A stretch of DNA of 40,147 bases from Microcoleus sp. CAWBG506 (GTDB lineage Bacteria; Cyanobacteriota; Cyanobacteriia; Cyanobacteriales; Microcoleaceae): NCBI GenBank assembly GCA_020883125.1, contig JAHREW010000034.1:9799-49945 (forward strand), in the 5' to 3' direction. Below, piece by piece: positions 1-8,634 of the stretch; within the stretch, counting starts at the first letter, position 1, and each line of letters starts with the position of its first letter. A program made the position numbers and the translations under genes. Below the pieces are notes generated by a model that saw nothing but the letters and a program-made list of their open reading frames with translations, did no database searches and was not told the origin of the DNA.

Positions 1-420
1 CAACAATATCGGATACAAATCGACAATCTCATAAACCCGCCCCATCCCCGCCATCAATATCGAAATACCATCAAAATATTGCGTTTTGGGAATTTTTCCA
101 TCGGTGGGGGCGGGTTTTCGAGATTGTGGGTTTTTAACCCGCCCCTACAAGATGTGGTTTTTTACATCAAATATCCAAACCAATTCCCAGGAATTGTAGG
201 GGCGGGTTCGCCAACAATATCGGATACAAATCGACAATCTCATAAACCCGCCCCATCCCCGCCATCAATATCGAAATACCGTCAAAATATTGCGTTTTCG
301 GGTTTTTGCATGGGGTGGGGGCGGGTTTTCGAGATTGTGGGTTTTTACCGGAGATGGTTGGTGAACCCGCCCCTACAAGATTTTTCGGGAATTTTGCATA
401 ATTTCCCCCCAAATTGGCGA
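1..420. repeat. Two tandem copies of a 211-bp G/C-rich palindromic repeat
   Basis: The sequence from position 1 recurs from position 212 with a 211-bp period and few changes. Each unit holds inverted stretches of the type GGGGCGGGTT / AACCCGCCCC, so each can fold into hairpins. The same core appears again at 8641-8801. The short open frames here translate the repeat and show no protein features. This fills the gene-free stretch before the CHAT gene. Confidence 0.85.
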
Positions 421-455
421 TAGATATATATAGACAAAATCAAAGGTAAACTCCC

Positions 456-3170
456 ATGGACGAACAACGCTTCGATGCCTATCTCCAACTGATTCAAGCC
501 CTGCTTGAGTGCCCTAGCGGTGAAGAAAATGATCTTCTCAGCGCCCATCGAGAGTTAGTTGATGCGGATTTTGTGCAAGTTATGGAAGCAGTGGCGACGA
601 ATATGGCAGAAAATGGCGAATCCAATGCAGCTTGGTTGCAGAATCTGGCGGCACAATTGGCAAATTCTGTCCGCAGTACAGCAACTCCTGAAGACTATTT
701 ATCTTTCTTGGGGGAGGTGTTGCAAGCAACGTTAGAAAGTCTCGGAAATCCTCAAGTTGTCTATCCTATTTTACAACAAAATTTCGACAAATTGGATTTG
801 AATTTTGCTCAAATATTACAAACTTGGGCAACATCCATATTCACAGAAGTTACCTCAGAAGAAGCTGCATCATTCGCAGCAGTTATTGGCAACTTTGGCA
901 ACTTAATTCAGCAGTTTCCCCTGGGGCGGCGGGCCTGGAATTTAGAAATAGGTATCGCCTGTTATCGGGAAGCTTTAATAGTCTATACCCCTAAGAATTA
1001 TCCCGAACAATGGGCTACGACTCAAAATAATTTGGGGAATGCCTATGGTGACAGAATAGAGGGAGTCAGGGCGGCGAATATTGAACTTGCGATCGCCTGT
1101 TATCGGGAAGCTTTAATAGTCTATACCCCTGAGAATTATCCCGAAGATTGGGCTATGACTCAAAATAATTTGGGGAATGCCTATAAAAACAGAATAGAGG
1201 GAGTCAGGGCGGCGAATATTGAACTTGCGATCGCCTGTTATCGGGAAGCTTTAATAGTCCGTACCCCTGTGGCTTTCCCTTTAGACTGCTTGCAGTCAGG
1301 TAGAAACCTCGGCAATACCGCTTTCACTGCTGGTTTCTGGGATATCGCCCTGGAAGGATTCGAGAAAGCCATAACAGCGGTAGAAAAAAGCAGAAGTTGG
1401 GCAACTTCCGACGATCTCCGCCAACAGATGATAGCAGAATCCATTGGTGTTTACGAAAAGGCAATTCAAGCTGCTGTCAACAACAATCAACTGGAAAAAG
1501 CGATCGAATATTGCGATAGAACCCGTGCTCAGCGGTTAGTCGATTTAATGCACAGCAATGACTTGTATGCTAAAGGCGAAATTCCGCCCGCAGTGCAAAA
1601 GTATTTGGATGAATTTGAAGCCAAGCAGCAGGAAATTGACGCAGAAGTCGAACAACTCCGCAATCCATCGGAGGGGAATAAGGGATTAGCTGGTGTGGGG
1701 AGTTCGTCACGGAGTCGGGCGGATACTTCTGCTTACACGGAGAAGATTCAAGAATTGGAAGGGGAGAAACAGGGAATCTGGGAAAATATCCGCAGTTTAG
1801 ATCCGGTTTTAGCGGGACAAGTTCAAGTTGTGCCGATGCAGTTTGCGGCGATGCAGCGGTTGATTGATAATTCAAAGACGGCGATTCTTTGTTTTTATAC
1901 GACTGATGATGACACTCATGTTTTTGTGATTTACAAGGATAAAGCGCCGCAAATTCACACTTGTCATGGAGAGGGTTGGGCACCTTTTCAGAAGTGGATC
2001 GAGAAGGATTGGTTGTCGCCTTATTTGGGGGATCGGAAAGCTTGGAAACAGGGTATGGGTGAGTTTTTGTCTCAGTTGTCGCAGCGGTTGAAGGTTGATG
2101 AGTTGATTGGTAATTGTTTGGATGGAATTCAGGAATTGATTGTGATTCCGCATCTGTATTTGCATCAGATTCCGTTGGCGGCTTTGCCGGTTAACACCCT
2201 CCCAACCGAGGAGAGGGCGGACACGGGGGCACCGCCCCTACAAAGGGTGTTCCTTGGTGACAAATTCCTAATTCGTTATATTCCCAGTTGCCGAATTTTG
2301 GAGTATTGCAGTCAACGTCCCACCATTGAATCCCTCAAATACGGGATTGTGGAAAATGCCACGGATGATTTGTACTTCACTCCTTTTGAGTGCGAACAAG
2401 TTGCCACAATTGTACCCGAACCTCAGCGCTTAAAAGGAAGTCAACAAGCAACAGTCGCCACCTATCGAAACCTCGCCCAAAATGTGAATGTCATCCACTC
2501 CAGCCACCACGCTGTCTCGCGTTTGGACAATCCTTTGGAATCGCGGTTGTTTTTAGGGGATGGAAGTATCACGTTAGGGGAATTGATGACTCCTGGTTGG
2601 CGCTTACCGCAGTTATCTGATGTGTTTATGTCTTGCTGCGAAACTAATTTAGGACATACGGAGATTACGGATAATCTGCTGAGTTTGGGTACGGGGTTTT
2701 TGTGTGCTGGAGCGCGGAGTGTGGTGAGCACTTTGTGGGCGGTGGATGATTTTGCTACTTCGCTGTTTTCGATTTTTTACTATCAGTATCGTCTGGAAGG
2801 TTTGAGTCGCCCAGGGGCTTTGTGGCGGGCGCAGGTGCGTTTGCGGACGATTTCGGGGGCGGAGTTGAAAGGGCTTTATCAATCGCAAATCGATGCCCTG
2901 CTTCCGAAAATTATTGGGGATTTAAAGCGGAAATTGAATCTGGTACAGGAAGAATTAGAAGACTTGGAATCGCAGGAGGACGAATATGAAGATGGTACGG
3001 CTGAGTATAAAGAGTTGGAGGAGAAGTTGAACAAGAAGACGGAGGAGGAAGTTGAGATTCGGAAGCGAAAGGAAAGATATGAAAATTTGCAGAAAAATCT
3101 TTACACTATGTCAAATCCTTTTGATGATTTGATTTATTGGTCTGGGTTTATTTGTCAGGGTTTGCATTGA
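456..3170 (+). CDS. TPR-repeat CHAT-domain (caspase-like) protein
   Basis: A 904-aa protein. The N-terminal ~160 residues are helical and unassigned. Residues ~162-290 hold three 46-residue tetratricopeptide-like units (NLGNAY cores, NIELAIACYREAL helices). A charged helical linker follows. The CHAT domain covers roughly 470-904. Its predicted catalytic His is H685 in IHSSHHA and Cys is C728 in MSCCETNLG, matching the HxxxHG/SACETG pattern of caspase-like CHAT peptidases. A coiled coil rich in E/K/R (~815-885) sits before the final PFDDLIYWSGFICQG motif, where most family members have only a short loop. ATG follows an AAGG-like ribosome site. Family knowledge: CHAT proteins are predicted cysteine peptidases in signalling or defence; the substrate here is unknown. 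Residues ~581-598 are a translated dispersed repeat. It faces the RNA-repair genes convergently. Confidence 0.9.
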   Translation: MDEQRFDAYLQLIQALLECPSGEENDLLSAHRELVDADFVQVMEAVATNMAENGESNAAWLQNLAAQLANSVRSTATPEDYLSFLGEVLQATLESLGNPQVVYPILQQNFDKLDLNFAQILQTWATSIFTEVTSEEAASFAAVIGNFGNLIQQFPLGRRAWNLEIGIACYREALIVYTPKNYPEQWATTQNNLGNAYGDRIEGVRAANIELAIACYREALIVYTPENYPEDWAMTQNNLGNAYKNRIEGVRAANIELAIACYREALIVRTPVAFPLDCLQSGRNLGNTAFTAGFWDIALEGFEKAITAVEKSRSWATSDDLRQQMIAESIGVYEKAIQAAVNNNQLEKAIEYCDRTRAQRLVDLMHSNDLYAKGEIPPAVQKYLDEFEAKQQEIDAEVEQLRNPSEGNKGLAGVGSSSRSRADTSAYTEKIQELEGEKQGIWENIRSLDPVLAGQVQVVPMQFAAMQRLIDNSKTAILCFYTTDDDTHVFVIYKDKAPQIHTCHGEGWAPFQKWIEKDWLSPYLGDRKAWKQGMGEFLSQLSQRLKVDELIGNCLDGIQELIVIPHLYLHQIPLAALPVNTLPTEERADTGAPPLQRVFLGDKFLIRYIPSCRILEYCSQRPTIESLKYGIVENATDDLYFTPFECEQVATIVPEPQRLKGSQQATVATYRNLAQNVNVIHSSHHAVSRLDNPLESRLFLGDGSITLGELMTPGWRLPQLSDVFMSCCETNLGHTEITDNLLSLGTGFLCAGARSVVSTLWAVDDFATSLFSIFYYQYRLEGLSRPGALWRAQVRLRTISGAELKGLYQSQIDALLPKIIGDLKRKLNLVQEELEDLESQEDEYEDGTAEYKELEEKLNKKTEEEVEIRKRKERYENLQKNLYTMSNPFDDLIYWSGFICQGLH
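957..1259 (+). repeat. 138-bp near-identical tandem repeats inside the TPR region
   Basis: The string starting GCCTGTTATCGGGAAGC begins at 957, 1095 and 1233, exactly 138 bp apart. The first two units are nearly identical over their whole length, and the third diverges after about 27 bp. This equals one 46-aa TPR unit and suggests recent duplication or gene conversion. Confidence 0.95.
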
Positions 3171-3193
3171 CAAGACTTACGCACTCCGGTTGA

Positions 3194-3258
3194 AGAAACC
3201 GGGTTTTTTGCCGAATCTTTCGGCTGCAACGTCTATTTTCGTAAAAAACCCGGTTTCT
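3194..3258. terminator. Long perfect inverted repeat between convergent genes
   Basis: Arms AGAAACCGGGTTTTTT (3194-3209) and its exact reverse complement (3243-3258) flank a 33-base loop. It sits just past the stops of the converging CHAT and kinase-phosphatase genes and has T runs usable in both directions, so a bidirectional terminator is plausible. The same palindrome is the core of the 82-bp array at 39676-40147 and appears imperfectly at 7505-7568, so it is also a dispersed repeat family. Confidence 0.7.
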
Positions 3259-3261
3259 GCG

Positions 3262-4110
3262 TTAAAAATCCCCTTCATCTACTTGAAATACCGTCAACCC
3301 CAAGCTTCTCCACATATCAACAACTTGCTGGCGATCGTCCAACACAAATTTAATGTTATATTTCCCTTCAATATGCTGCCGATAAATTTCCTCTTTCATA
3401 ATCGCATCCTTCCTCATATCTCCGGTTTTCCGCAGATGAATGGCTGTATAATTCACTTCATGCTGCTGCAACCATTTTTCTGTTTGAGGCTGACAATCAT
3501 CGGTTCTGCCGGAAACTATGATAATATTAATGCTGGACTGCCATTTGTGGATGGTATCTAGGACGGGCTGATTGGGTAAATCGCGATCGCACTTAGAAGC
3601 ATCAAAAGGATTTCTACCATTCAAAAGCGATAAAGTACCATCCATATCCACAATAATTGCATCCGGCAATTCGGGATTATATTCCGGTGGCGAAACCGGA
3701 ACCCGCACATACCTATTATACATCTTCATAATCACATCTTTGCCAACAGAATTGAGTCTTTTCAAATCCCGTTTAATACATTCCTCTACCGGAACTTGCA
3801 GGAAAGAATCATTAATTTCAACAACAGCTTGACCTTTGACCAACTCTTTAATATGTTCGATATGGGGACCGAAGTTAGTATCATCAATAATAACGTGTTT
3901 GCCACTTTCCAACGCCATCAAAATAATCGTATCTCTCAATTCCACAATAAACTTTTCATTCGCCGGAGACCAATGAGAAGCATGGGCCATTTCTCGCAAC
4001 AAATCTTTATTGCTACGCACCCATCTAGCAGGTTCAGACAGCAGCAACTCCTTCGCAAATTGAGATTTTCCTGAAGCTGGTAAACCGACAAGTACAATAA
4101 CTCTTTTCAT
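3262..4110 (-). CDS. Polynucleotide 5'-kinase / 3'-phosphatase (T4 Pnkp-like)
   Basis: From the ATG at 4110 the protein has 282 aa. The frame is open up to 4206, but that extension translates a dispersed repeat, so the inner ATG is preferred. Residues 1-~150 are a P-loop kinase: GLPASGKS (9-16, K15/S16, the same positions as in T4 Pnkp), then NKD (D36) and an R-rich lid (R114, R118). Residues ~150-282 are a HAD phosphatase with D155-x-D157-GT and the downstream SGRT and DDR motifs. The family heals RNA ends: it phosphorylates 5'-OH and removes 3'- or 2',3'-cyclic phosphate, making ends fit for a ligase. The RNA ligase gene lies 92 bp upstream on the same strand. Length and domain order match T4 Pnkp (301 aa). 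Confidence 0.88.
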   Translation of the reverse strand: MKRVIVLVGLPASGKSQFAKELLLSEPARWVRSNKDLLREMAHASHWSPANEKFIVELRDTIILMALESGKHVIIDDTNFGPHIEHIKELVKGQAVVEINDSFLQVPVEECIKRDLKRLNSVGKDVIMKMYNRYVRVPVSPPEYNPELPDAIIVDMDGTLSLLNGRNPFDASKCDRDLPNQPVLDTIHKWQSSINIIIVSGRTDDCQPQTEKWLQQHEVNYTAIHLRKTGDMRKDAIMKEEIYRQHIEGKYNIKFVLDDRQQVVDMWRSLGLTVFQVDEGDF

Positions 4111-4140
4111 GGTAATTGGTAATTTGCAACTTAATTCTTT

Positions 4141-4187
4141 AGTCCGCGTAGGCGGACTTTGTTTGTGTAGTAGCGGTTTCAACCGCC
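4141..4187 (+). repeat. Dispersed palindromic repeat, copy 1
   Basis: AGTCCGC...GCGGACT forms a short hairpin, followed by TTTGTTTGTGTAG and a second small palindrome, GCGGTTTCAACCGC. A diverged copy in opposite orientation lies at 26505-26556. It sits between the RNA ligase and the kinase-phosphatase genes. Confidence 0.7.
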
Positions 4188-4202
4188 GATTCTCTGCAAA
4201 CC

Positions 4203-5288
4203 TCACAAACCTAGATGGATATAATCCAAACCCAACAACTCCTCTATCTTATGAATAGTAACATCGCGGAGAGCTTCTTTCACTCCCGCAACTCTGCGGG
4301 CCCGCAAAGAAAACAAAATCCCAGAATAGGGCAAATGCTTCACAGCAAACGCAAAATCTTTCTGAACTTCGATAGATTCATGCTGTCGGTAAACCTCCTC
4401 AATTTCTTGCACCAAAGATTGATATTTGTCCTTAACTTTTTGGTACAATTCAGTCCACTCAGGAAAATAAGCTAAAAATTCTTCTCCTTCATTAGTTAAA
4501 ACAATCTCAATCATCCGGCGTGTAGAAAACCCTTCACGCAGATGGGAAATCGCTACATATTGAGGAGACTTGACTTTAACTCGGTTGAAATTACCATCAC
4601 AAATAATATACCCTTCAGAATCCATTGGGTCTAATTTTTTAGACGCTTCGATAACTTCTTTCCAGCTAGTCAAAGCATAAGACTTGACTAATTCCCATCC
4701 ATATTTGTTAGCCCAAATAGTCGGATCTGTTTCTAGCAATGTTTGAGTATTACGAACGCCGTGAAACACAATTTGATTGTTTTTTTGTTGGACAACTATT
4801 CGATTGTAAGGTGTCATCAACTCAAAGATAAAACATTGGTCGGTTTCTGACGGCAATTGATATCCCAATTCTTGCCAAACCTTCCAAAAAAGTTCCGCAA
4901 AGCTGAATCCAAAACCGTTAACTTCGCCTGCTGCGTCGGGAGTTCCGCTAGATTGTACTCTCCATTCTCCATTGTAAAAATAGAGTACAATCAGAGAACC
5001 GTCTAGTTTTTCGTAGACTTTGACACTGTTCCAATCAATTTTAGCTGCGTGAATTTCTCCGTAGTTAAAAAATTTGTCGTAGGGATAAGAGATTATCTGC
5101 CAATCTTGGGATGAGTCTAAAATGATACCTCGACACTGTTGGGCTATTTTTTCTCCCATCGGGGATTCTATCTGCGAGTATTTGAGACAGACTAAATGAG
5201 GATATTGCCGATCGCGCGTAACTTTGATATGATAAGTTTCGGACAAAGTTTCTAATCCGTGCTGGCGTAAATACTCTTGCAGTTCCAC
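4203..5288 (-). CDS. T4 Rnl1-like ATP-dependent RNA ligase
   Basis: A 361-aa protein with GTG start; AGGAG lies six bases upstream (5295-5299), which fixes the start. Nucleotidyltransferase motifs are clear and nearly co-linear with T4 RNA ligase 1: R53 in CRGIILD, KFFNYGE (72-78), motif I K94-LDGS (lysyl-AMP nucleophile), motif III/IIIa FELMTPYNR (E156), motif IV EGYIIC (E225) and motif V VKVK (K238/K240). The family joins 3'-OH and 5'-PO4 RNA ends, classically repairing cleaved tRNA. The next gene on the strand supplies the matching end-healing activities, so the pair looks like a complete heal-and-seal cassette. No anticodon nuclease gene is visible nearby. The C-terminal ~100 residues are helical, as in Rnl1. 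Confidence 0.88.
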   Translation of the reverse strand: MELQEYLRQHGLETLSETYHIKVTRDRQYPHLVCLKYSQIESPMGEKIAQQCRGIILDSSQDWQIISYPYDKFFNYGEIHAAKIDWNSVKVYEKLDGSLIVLYFYNGEWRVQSSGTPDAAGEVNGFGFSFAELFWKVWQELGYQLPSETDQCFIFELMTPYNRIVVQQKNNQIVFHGVRNTQTLLETDPTIWANKYGWELVKSYALTSWKEVIEASKKLDPMDSEGYIICDGNFNRVKVKSPQYVAISHLREGFSTRRMIEIVLTNEGEEFLAYFPEWTELYQKVKDKYQSLVQEIEEVYRQHESIEVQKDFAFAVKHLPYSGILFSLRARRVAGVKEALRDVTIHKIEELLGLDYIHLGL

Positions 5289-5319
5289 GATGTACTCCTA
5301 AATTGCTCGTCTTCTCTAT

Positions 5320-5325
5320 ATTATA
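5320..5325 (-). promoter_or_regulatory. Possible -10 element for the RNA ligase gene
   Basis: TATAAT on the minus strand, ~32 bp upstream of the GTG start, in a very AT-rich region between divergent genes. The -35 is poor (TTGCTA, 15-bp spacer), so this is tentative. Confidence 0.35.
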
Positions 5326-5475
5326 TATGACGGCATATTTTAGCAATTTTGTCAAGACAATATAAAAATATTTTTTTGCTGAAAAGCTATTATTGCTTCT
5401 GTATTTTGAATTATGGTTTTACCTAGGTGAATCCGGTTCTGTGAACAACTCGAATATTGTAAAATTGAGAAAAAA

Positions 5476-6033
5476 ATGAGCAAAAACTTCTTAGTTGTGG
5501 CAACTTCTGTGTGCCTATTGACTGCTTTAGCAACTACATCCGTAGCTTTTGGAGTGTCGGCATCACCGCAGCGACAAGGGGAAAAAAAACAACTTGCAGA
5601 AGCGGGTACTCCGGTTAAAGTAAGTGAAATTTTGCGCCAGTTAAAAGGCAAAACGCAAGTGCCGATTTTTATTCCCAGTATGCTTGATTCAGAGAAACTT
5701 TACTATCAAACCACGGCAAAAGCAGATAGCTATACTATTTCAATGGAGTATACAGCAGATTGCCGTGGTGCGGGAGCTTGCTCTTTTGGGGAAATTCGAG
5801 CTCAAAAAGGTGGTGAGTTTTCTACAAAAATGGAAGGGGTAACTAAGACGTTAAAAAATGTGCAACTTGCGGGGGGTATGAAAGGAGTTTTTCATAACGG
5901 TTGTGGGGCTTACTGCACAGCTTCTGTTGAGTGGAAAAGTCAGGGGTTTCTTTATACCGTAGCAATTAAAAATGGACGGGAAGCTGATGTAATTAAGATG
6001 GCAAATTCGGCGATTCAAGCTGGGAAGCGTTGA
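5476..6033 (+). CDS. Secreted four-cysteine protein of unknown function
   Basis: 185 aa. A signal peptide is clear: short K-containing start, hydrophobic core ~5-25, cleavage likely near ASA (28-30). The mature part is ~155 aa with four cysteines, C96/C102 and C143/C147, spaced as two close pairs (CRGAGAC and CGAYC). These could form disulfides outside the cytoplasm. The segment QVPIFIPSML after a KVSEILRQLK helix recalls other cyanobacterial periplasmic proteins, but I cannot name a family. Purine-rich GAGAAAAAA precedes the ATG; no strong ribosome site. It is divergent from the RNA ligase and followed by a small hairpin, so probably monocistronic. Confidence 0.78.
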   Translation: MSKNFLVVATSVCLLTALATTSVAFGVSASPQRQGEKKQLAEAGTPVKVSEILRQLKGKTQVPIFIPSMLDSEKLYYQTTAKADSYTISMEYTADCRGAGACSFGEIRAQKGGEFSTKMEGVTKTLKNVQLAGGMKGVFHNGCGAYCTASVEWKSQGFLYTVAIKNGREADVIKMANSAIQAGKR

Positions 6034-6056
6034 GTTTTGATGGGGTCTAGCTTGTG

Positions 6057-6078
6057 GAACAGGCCGGAAAGCCTGTTC
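6057..6078 (+). terminator. Hairpin after the secreted-protein gene
   Basis: GAACAGGC and GCCTGTTC pair around a 6-base loop, 24 bp after the stop codon. The arms also resemble the cyanobacterial dispersed palindrome seen at 27886-27904, so the role as terminator is an inference. Confidence 0.5.
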
Positions 6079-6374
6079 TTAACAATAGTGAAATGGGTAA
6101 GCTGTGGCGTGTATTTCTAGGAGTTGCGATCGCCCATAGCGCAATAAAAATTCATATCGTGGGGAGTAAATCTATGCTCTGGGGCGAGTCGATCGCCTCA
6201 CAGGACTGGCCAGAACACTTTATGGGAAATATAATAGAGGCTGGTTGGTAGTGGCGCTCCAAATCTGATATTTATATTTTTTTATTGGCTGAATTATCCC
6301 AACTGCCGATTAAAGTCCCCACCTGCGGTAGGCTAGATCAGGTGAATATATTGGCTGATTTCAAGCTCGATCTT

Positions 6375-7346
6375 ATGTCTACAACCGCATCTGCTCCCTC
6401 ACGAACCGTCCGCATCGGTTCCCGTAAAAGTCAACTCGCTCTAGTTCAAACACACTGGGTGCAAGCAGAGCTACAGAAACATTTCCCGCAACACACTTTT
6501 GAAGTCCACACGATGTCCACCCAAGGGGACATAATTCTGGATGTGGCCCTGGCTAAAATTGGTGATAAAGGACTTTTTACCAAAGAATTAGAAACGGGAA
6601 TGCTTAACAATGAAACGGACTTTGCCGTTCATTCCCTGAAAGATTTGCCAACCAATTTACCGGAAGGTTTAATCTTAGGATGCGTCACCGAACGGGAAAA
6701 TCCCGCTGATGCTTTGGTTGTGCACGAAAAACATAAAGACAAGCAACTCGATACGCTGCCAGCCGGTGCGGTGATCGGTACTTCTTCCCTCAGACGACTT
6801 GCTCAATTACGCCACCATTTTCCTCATTTTGAATTTAAAGATATTCGTGGGAATTTGAATACTCGACTTGCTAAATTAGATGATGGTGGCTACGACGCGA
6901 TTATTTTAGCAGTGGCGGGCTTGGAAAGATTGGGTATGAGCGATCGCATCCACCAAGTTATCGCCCCCGAAATCTCCCTCCACGCCGTCGGACAAGGTGC
7001 TTTGGGCATCGAATGCCGCGCCGGAGATCCAGAAATTCTCGAAATAATTAAAGCTCTGGAACACTCGGAAACTGCCCAAAGATGTTATGCTGAACGGGCA
7101 TTTCTGCGGGAATTGGAGGGCGGTTGTCAAGTACCAATCGGTGTTAATACCAAAATCGAAAATGGTCAATTAACTTTAACCGGAATGGTATCTAGTTTAG
7201 ACGGTTTGCGGTTGGTGAAAGATACTGTTAGTGGCGCAGCAGAAACTGCTGAAATGCTGGGGATTGACCTCGCGCACCGCTTGCGTGCCCAGGGAGCTAG
7301 TGAAATTTTGGAGGAAATTTTCATCGAAGTTCAACGCGGTTCTTAA
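6375..7346 (+). CDS. hemC: Hydroxymethylbilane synthase (porphobilinogen deaminase)
   Basis: 323 aa from the ATG at 6375; the upstream frame to a TTG at 6285 does not look like the family, whose N-terminus is the [17 protein letters not shown] segment seen here. The enzyme polymerises four porphobilinogens into hydroxymethylbilane in tetrapyrrole (chlorophyll, haem, bilin) synthesis in the cytosol. Visible hallmarks: [11 protein letters not shown], the D in [28 protein letters not shown], and C251 in [11 protein letters not shown], which carries the dipyrromethane cofactor. Length is normal. It stands alone, without other tetrapyrrole genes in the window. Confidence 0.96.
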   Translation: MSTTASAPSRTVRIGSRKSQLALVQTHWVQAELQKHFPQHTFEVHTMSTQGDIILDVALAKIGDKGLFTKELETGMLNNETDFAVHSLKDLPTNLPEGLILGCVTERENPADALVVHEKHKDKQLDTLPAGAVIGTSSLRRLAQLRHHFPHFEFKDIRGNLNTRLAKLDDGGYDAIILAVAGLERLGMSDRIHQVIAPEISLHAVGQGALGIECRAGDPEILEIIKALEHSETAQRCYAERAFLRELEGGCQVPIGVNTKIENGQLTLTGMVSSLDGLRLVKDTVSGAAETAEMLGIDLAHRLRAQGASEILEEIFIEVQRGS

Positions 7347-7662
7347 ACTTCTGAATGGTATCTATTTTTTACGGCTTTTAAACGCGACAAATCGCCTCTT
7401 TTATAATAAAATAATTGGCGATTCGCTTCAACAAAACAGGTACATTAGCAGTCTGTTTGTAAATTTTAGGTTGGAGTTTTAGATAGGACTTATCTCTCGA
7501 CCTCAGAAACCCGGCTTTTTCTAGATATGGTTGTCAAATTAATAATTTTTGCTAGGAATCGGGTTTCTCTGCGTCAGTCCAAGATTTTTTAAAATGCCAA
7601 TCCAAAATCTATAATCAAACAGCTACAATAAGTCAGCAATCTATTTCAGGGAAAGTAAAAAT
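7347..7662. other. Intergenic region with diverged GAAACCC/GGGTTTC repeat
   Basis: No gene seen. An imperfect inverted repeat (AGAAACCC at 7505-7512 against GGGTTTCT at 7561-7568, with CTAG inside both arms) belongs to the palindrome family of 3194-3258. The last ~80 bases are AT-rich and presumably hold the promoter of the protease gene. Confidence 0.6.
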
Positions 7663-8490
7663 ATGGGTGTTCGGGAAACTCAATTAAGGCTAGAAGTGGC
7701 AAAGGTTCAGCAACTTTATCGCAAAATGCAGGCAGATAAAAAAGCTTTGCAGCAGCAATTGAAAGAGTTCAAAACTCAGACTGGCAACTTTTCTGATATA
7801 GTTGAGCAAGTTTTGCCGTCTGTAGTTTCAGTTTATGTGATGGATTGGGATACGGGAGAAGAAATTTCTTCTGGTAGTGGCTTTTTTGTAACGCCGGACA
7901 CGATTGTGACTAACTATCACGTTGTGGAAGATATTGCTGATGAAGATTATTTCTATGAAGAAGATGAAGTAGAACAGCTTTTAGTGGAAACTAATGACGG
8001 CAAGTTGAGAATGGCTGAGGTGATATTTACTGGTAATGCGGAAGAGGATTTAGCGTTGCTGTTGATTACTGGTTTTGTGCTCGATCCGAAGACTGGTGAA
8101 CAAGTAGAATCTCCTGAAGAATATCCTCCTTTAGAGTTGTGTTTTGATGTGAAAGTGGGCGATCGGGTAATTGCTGTGGGAAATCCTTTGGGACAGTTTG
8201 CTTCTGCTGTAAGTCAGGGGATTATTAGTGAAATTCGGGAACCGGAGGAGTATGAGGAATGTGAGGATGATGAGGATGATATTGCTGAGGTGAAGGTGTT
8301 AGAGACTGATGCGTCGATTAATCCGGGAAATTCTGGTGGCCCGTTGATTAATATGGCCGGTCAAGTGGTGGGGGTGAATACGTGGGGACTGGAAGATGCT
8401 GATAGTGTTAATTTGGCGATCGCCTCCATCGCCCTGGATGACTTTTTAGCGGGTTTTGAGGAGACTTTTGAGGATGATTCTGATGATTAG
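7663..8490 (+). CDS. Trypsin-like serine protease (HtrA/Deg-related) without PDZ or signal peptide
   Basis: 275 aa. The start has GGGA ~11 bases upstream. Residues ~1-40 form a charged helical/coiled-coil segment in place of a signal peptide or TM helix. The protease fold follows, with triad H86 (IVTNYHVVED), D129 (EEDLALL) and S224 (NPGNSGGPL). GxGFxxTPD and VGNPLGQ are typical of the Deg/HtrA S1C group. Unlike Deg proteases it ends shortly after the catalytic domain, so no PDZ domain. Two acidic insertions (~92-106, ~193-206) are striking. Likely a cytosolic soluble protease; the substrate is unknown. No operon partner. Confidence 0.88.
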   Translation: MGVRETQLRLEVAKVQQLYRKMQADKKALQQQLKEFKTQTGNFSDIVEQVLPSVVSVYVMDWDTGEEISSGSGFFVTPDTIVTNYHVVEDIADEDYFYEEDEVEQLLVETNDGKLRMAEVIFTGNAEEDLALLLITGFVLDPKTGEQVESPEEYPPLELCFDVKVGDRVIAVGNPLGQFASAVSQGIISEIREPEEYEECEDDEDDIAEVKVLETDASINPGNSGGPLINMAGQVVGVNTWGLEDADSVNLAIASIALDDFLAGFEETFEDDSDD

Positions 8491-8634
8491 TTGGTAGTTA
8501 TTGGTGATTTTTGAAAAGGGCGATCGCACTTTTTGTCACCCCACATCCAGGTAGATTGGCGGGATGGATCGAAAGGGCGATCGTTCTTTTTTGCAAATTA
8601 TATGGTGATTCGCTATGGAGTAAGTTGTTGGGGG

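Noticed and set aside
3190..3561. 123-codon plus-strand frame after the CHAT gene
   Set aside because: Starts inside the hairpin and is antisense to the kinase-phosphatase gene.
6054..6251. 65-codon frame
   Set aside because: Starts within the GAACAGGC hairpin and shows no coding character.
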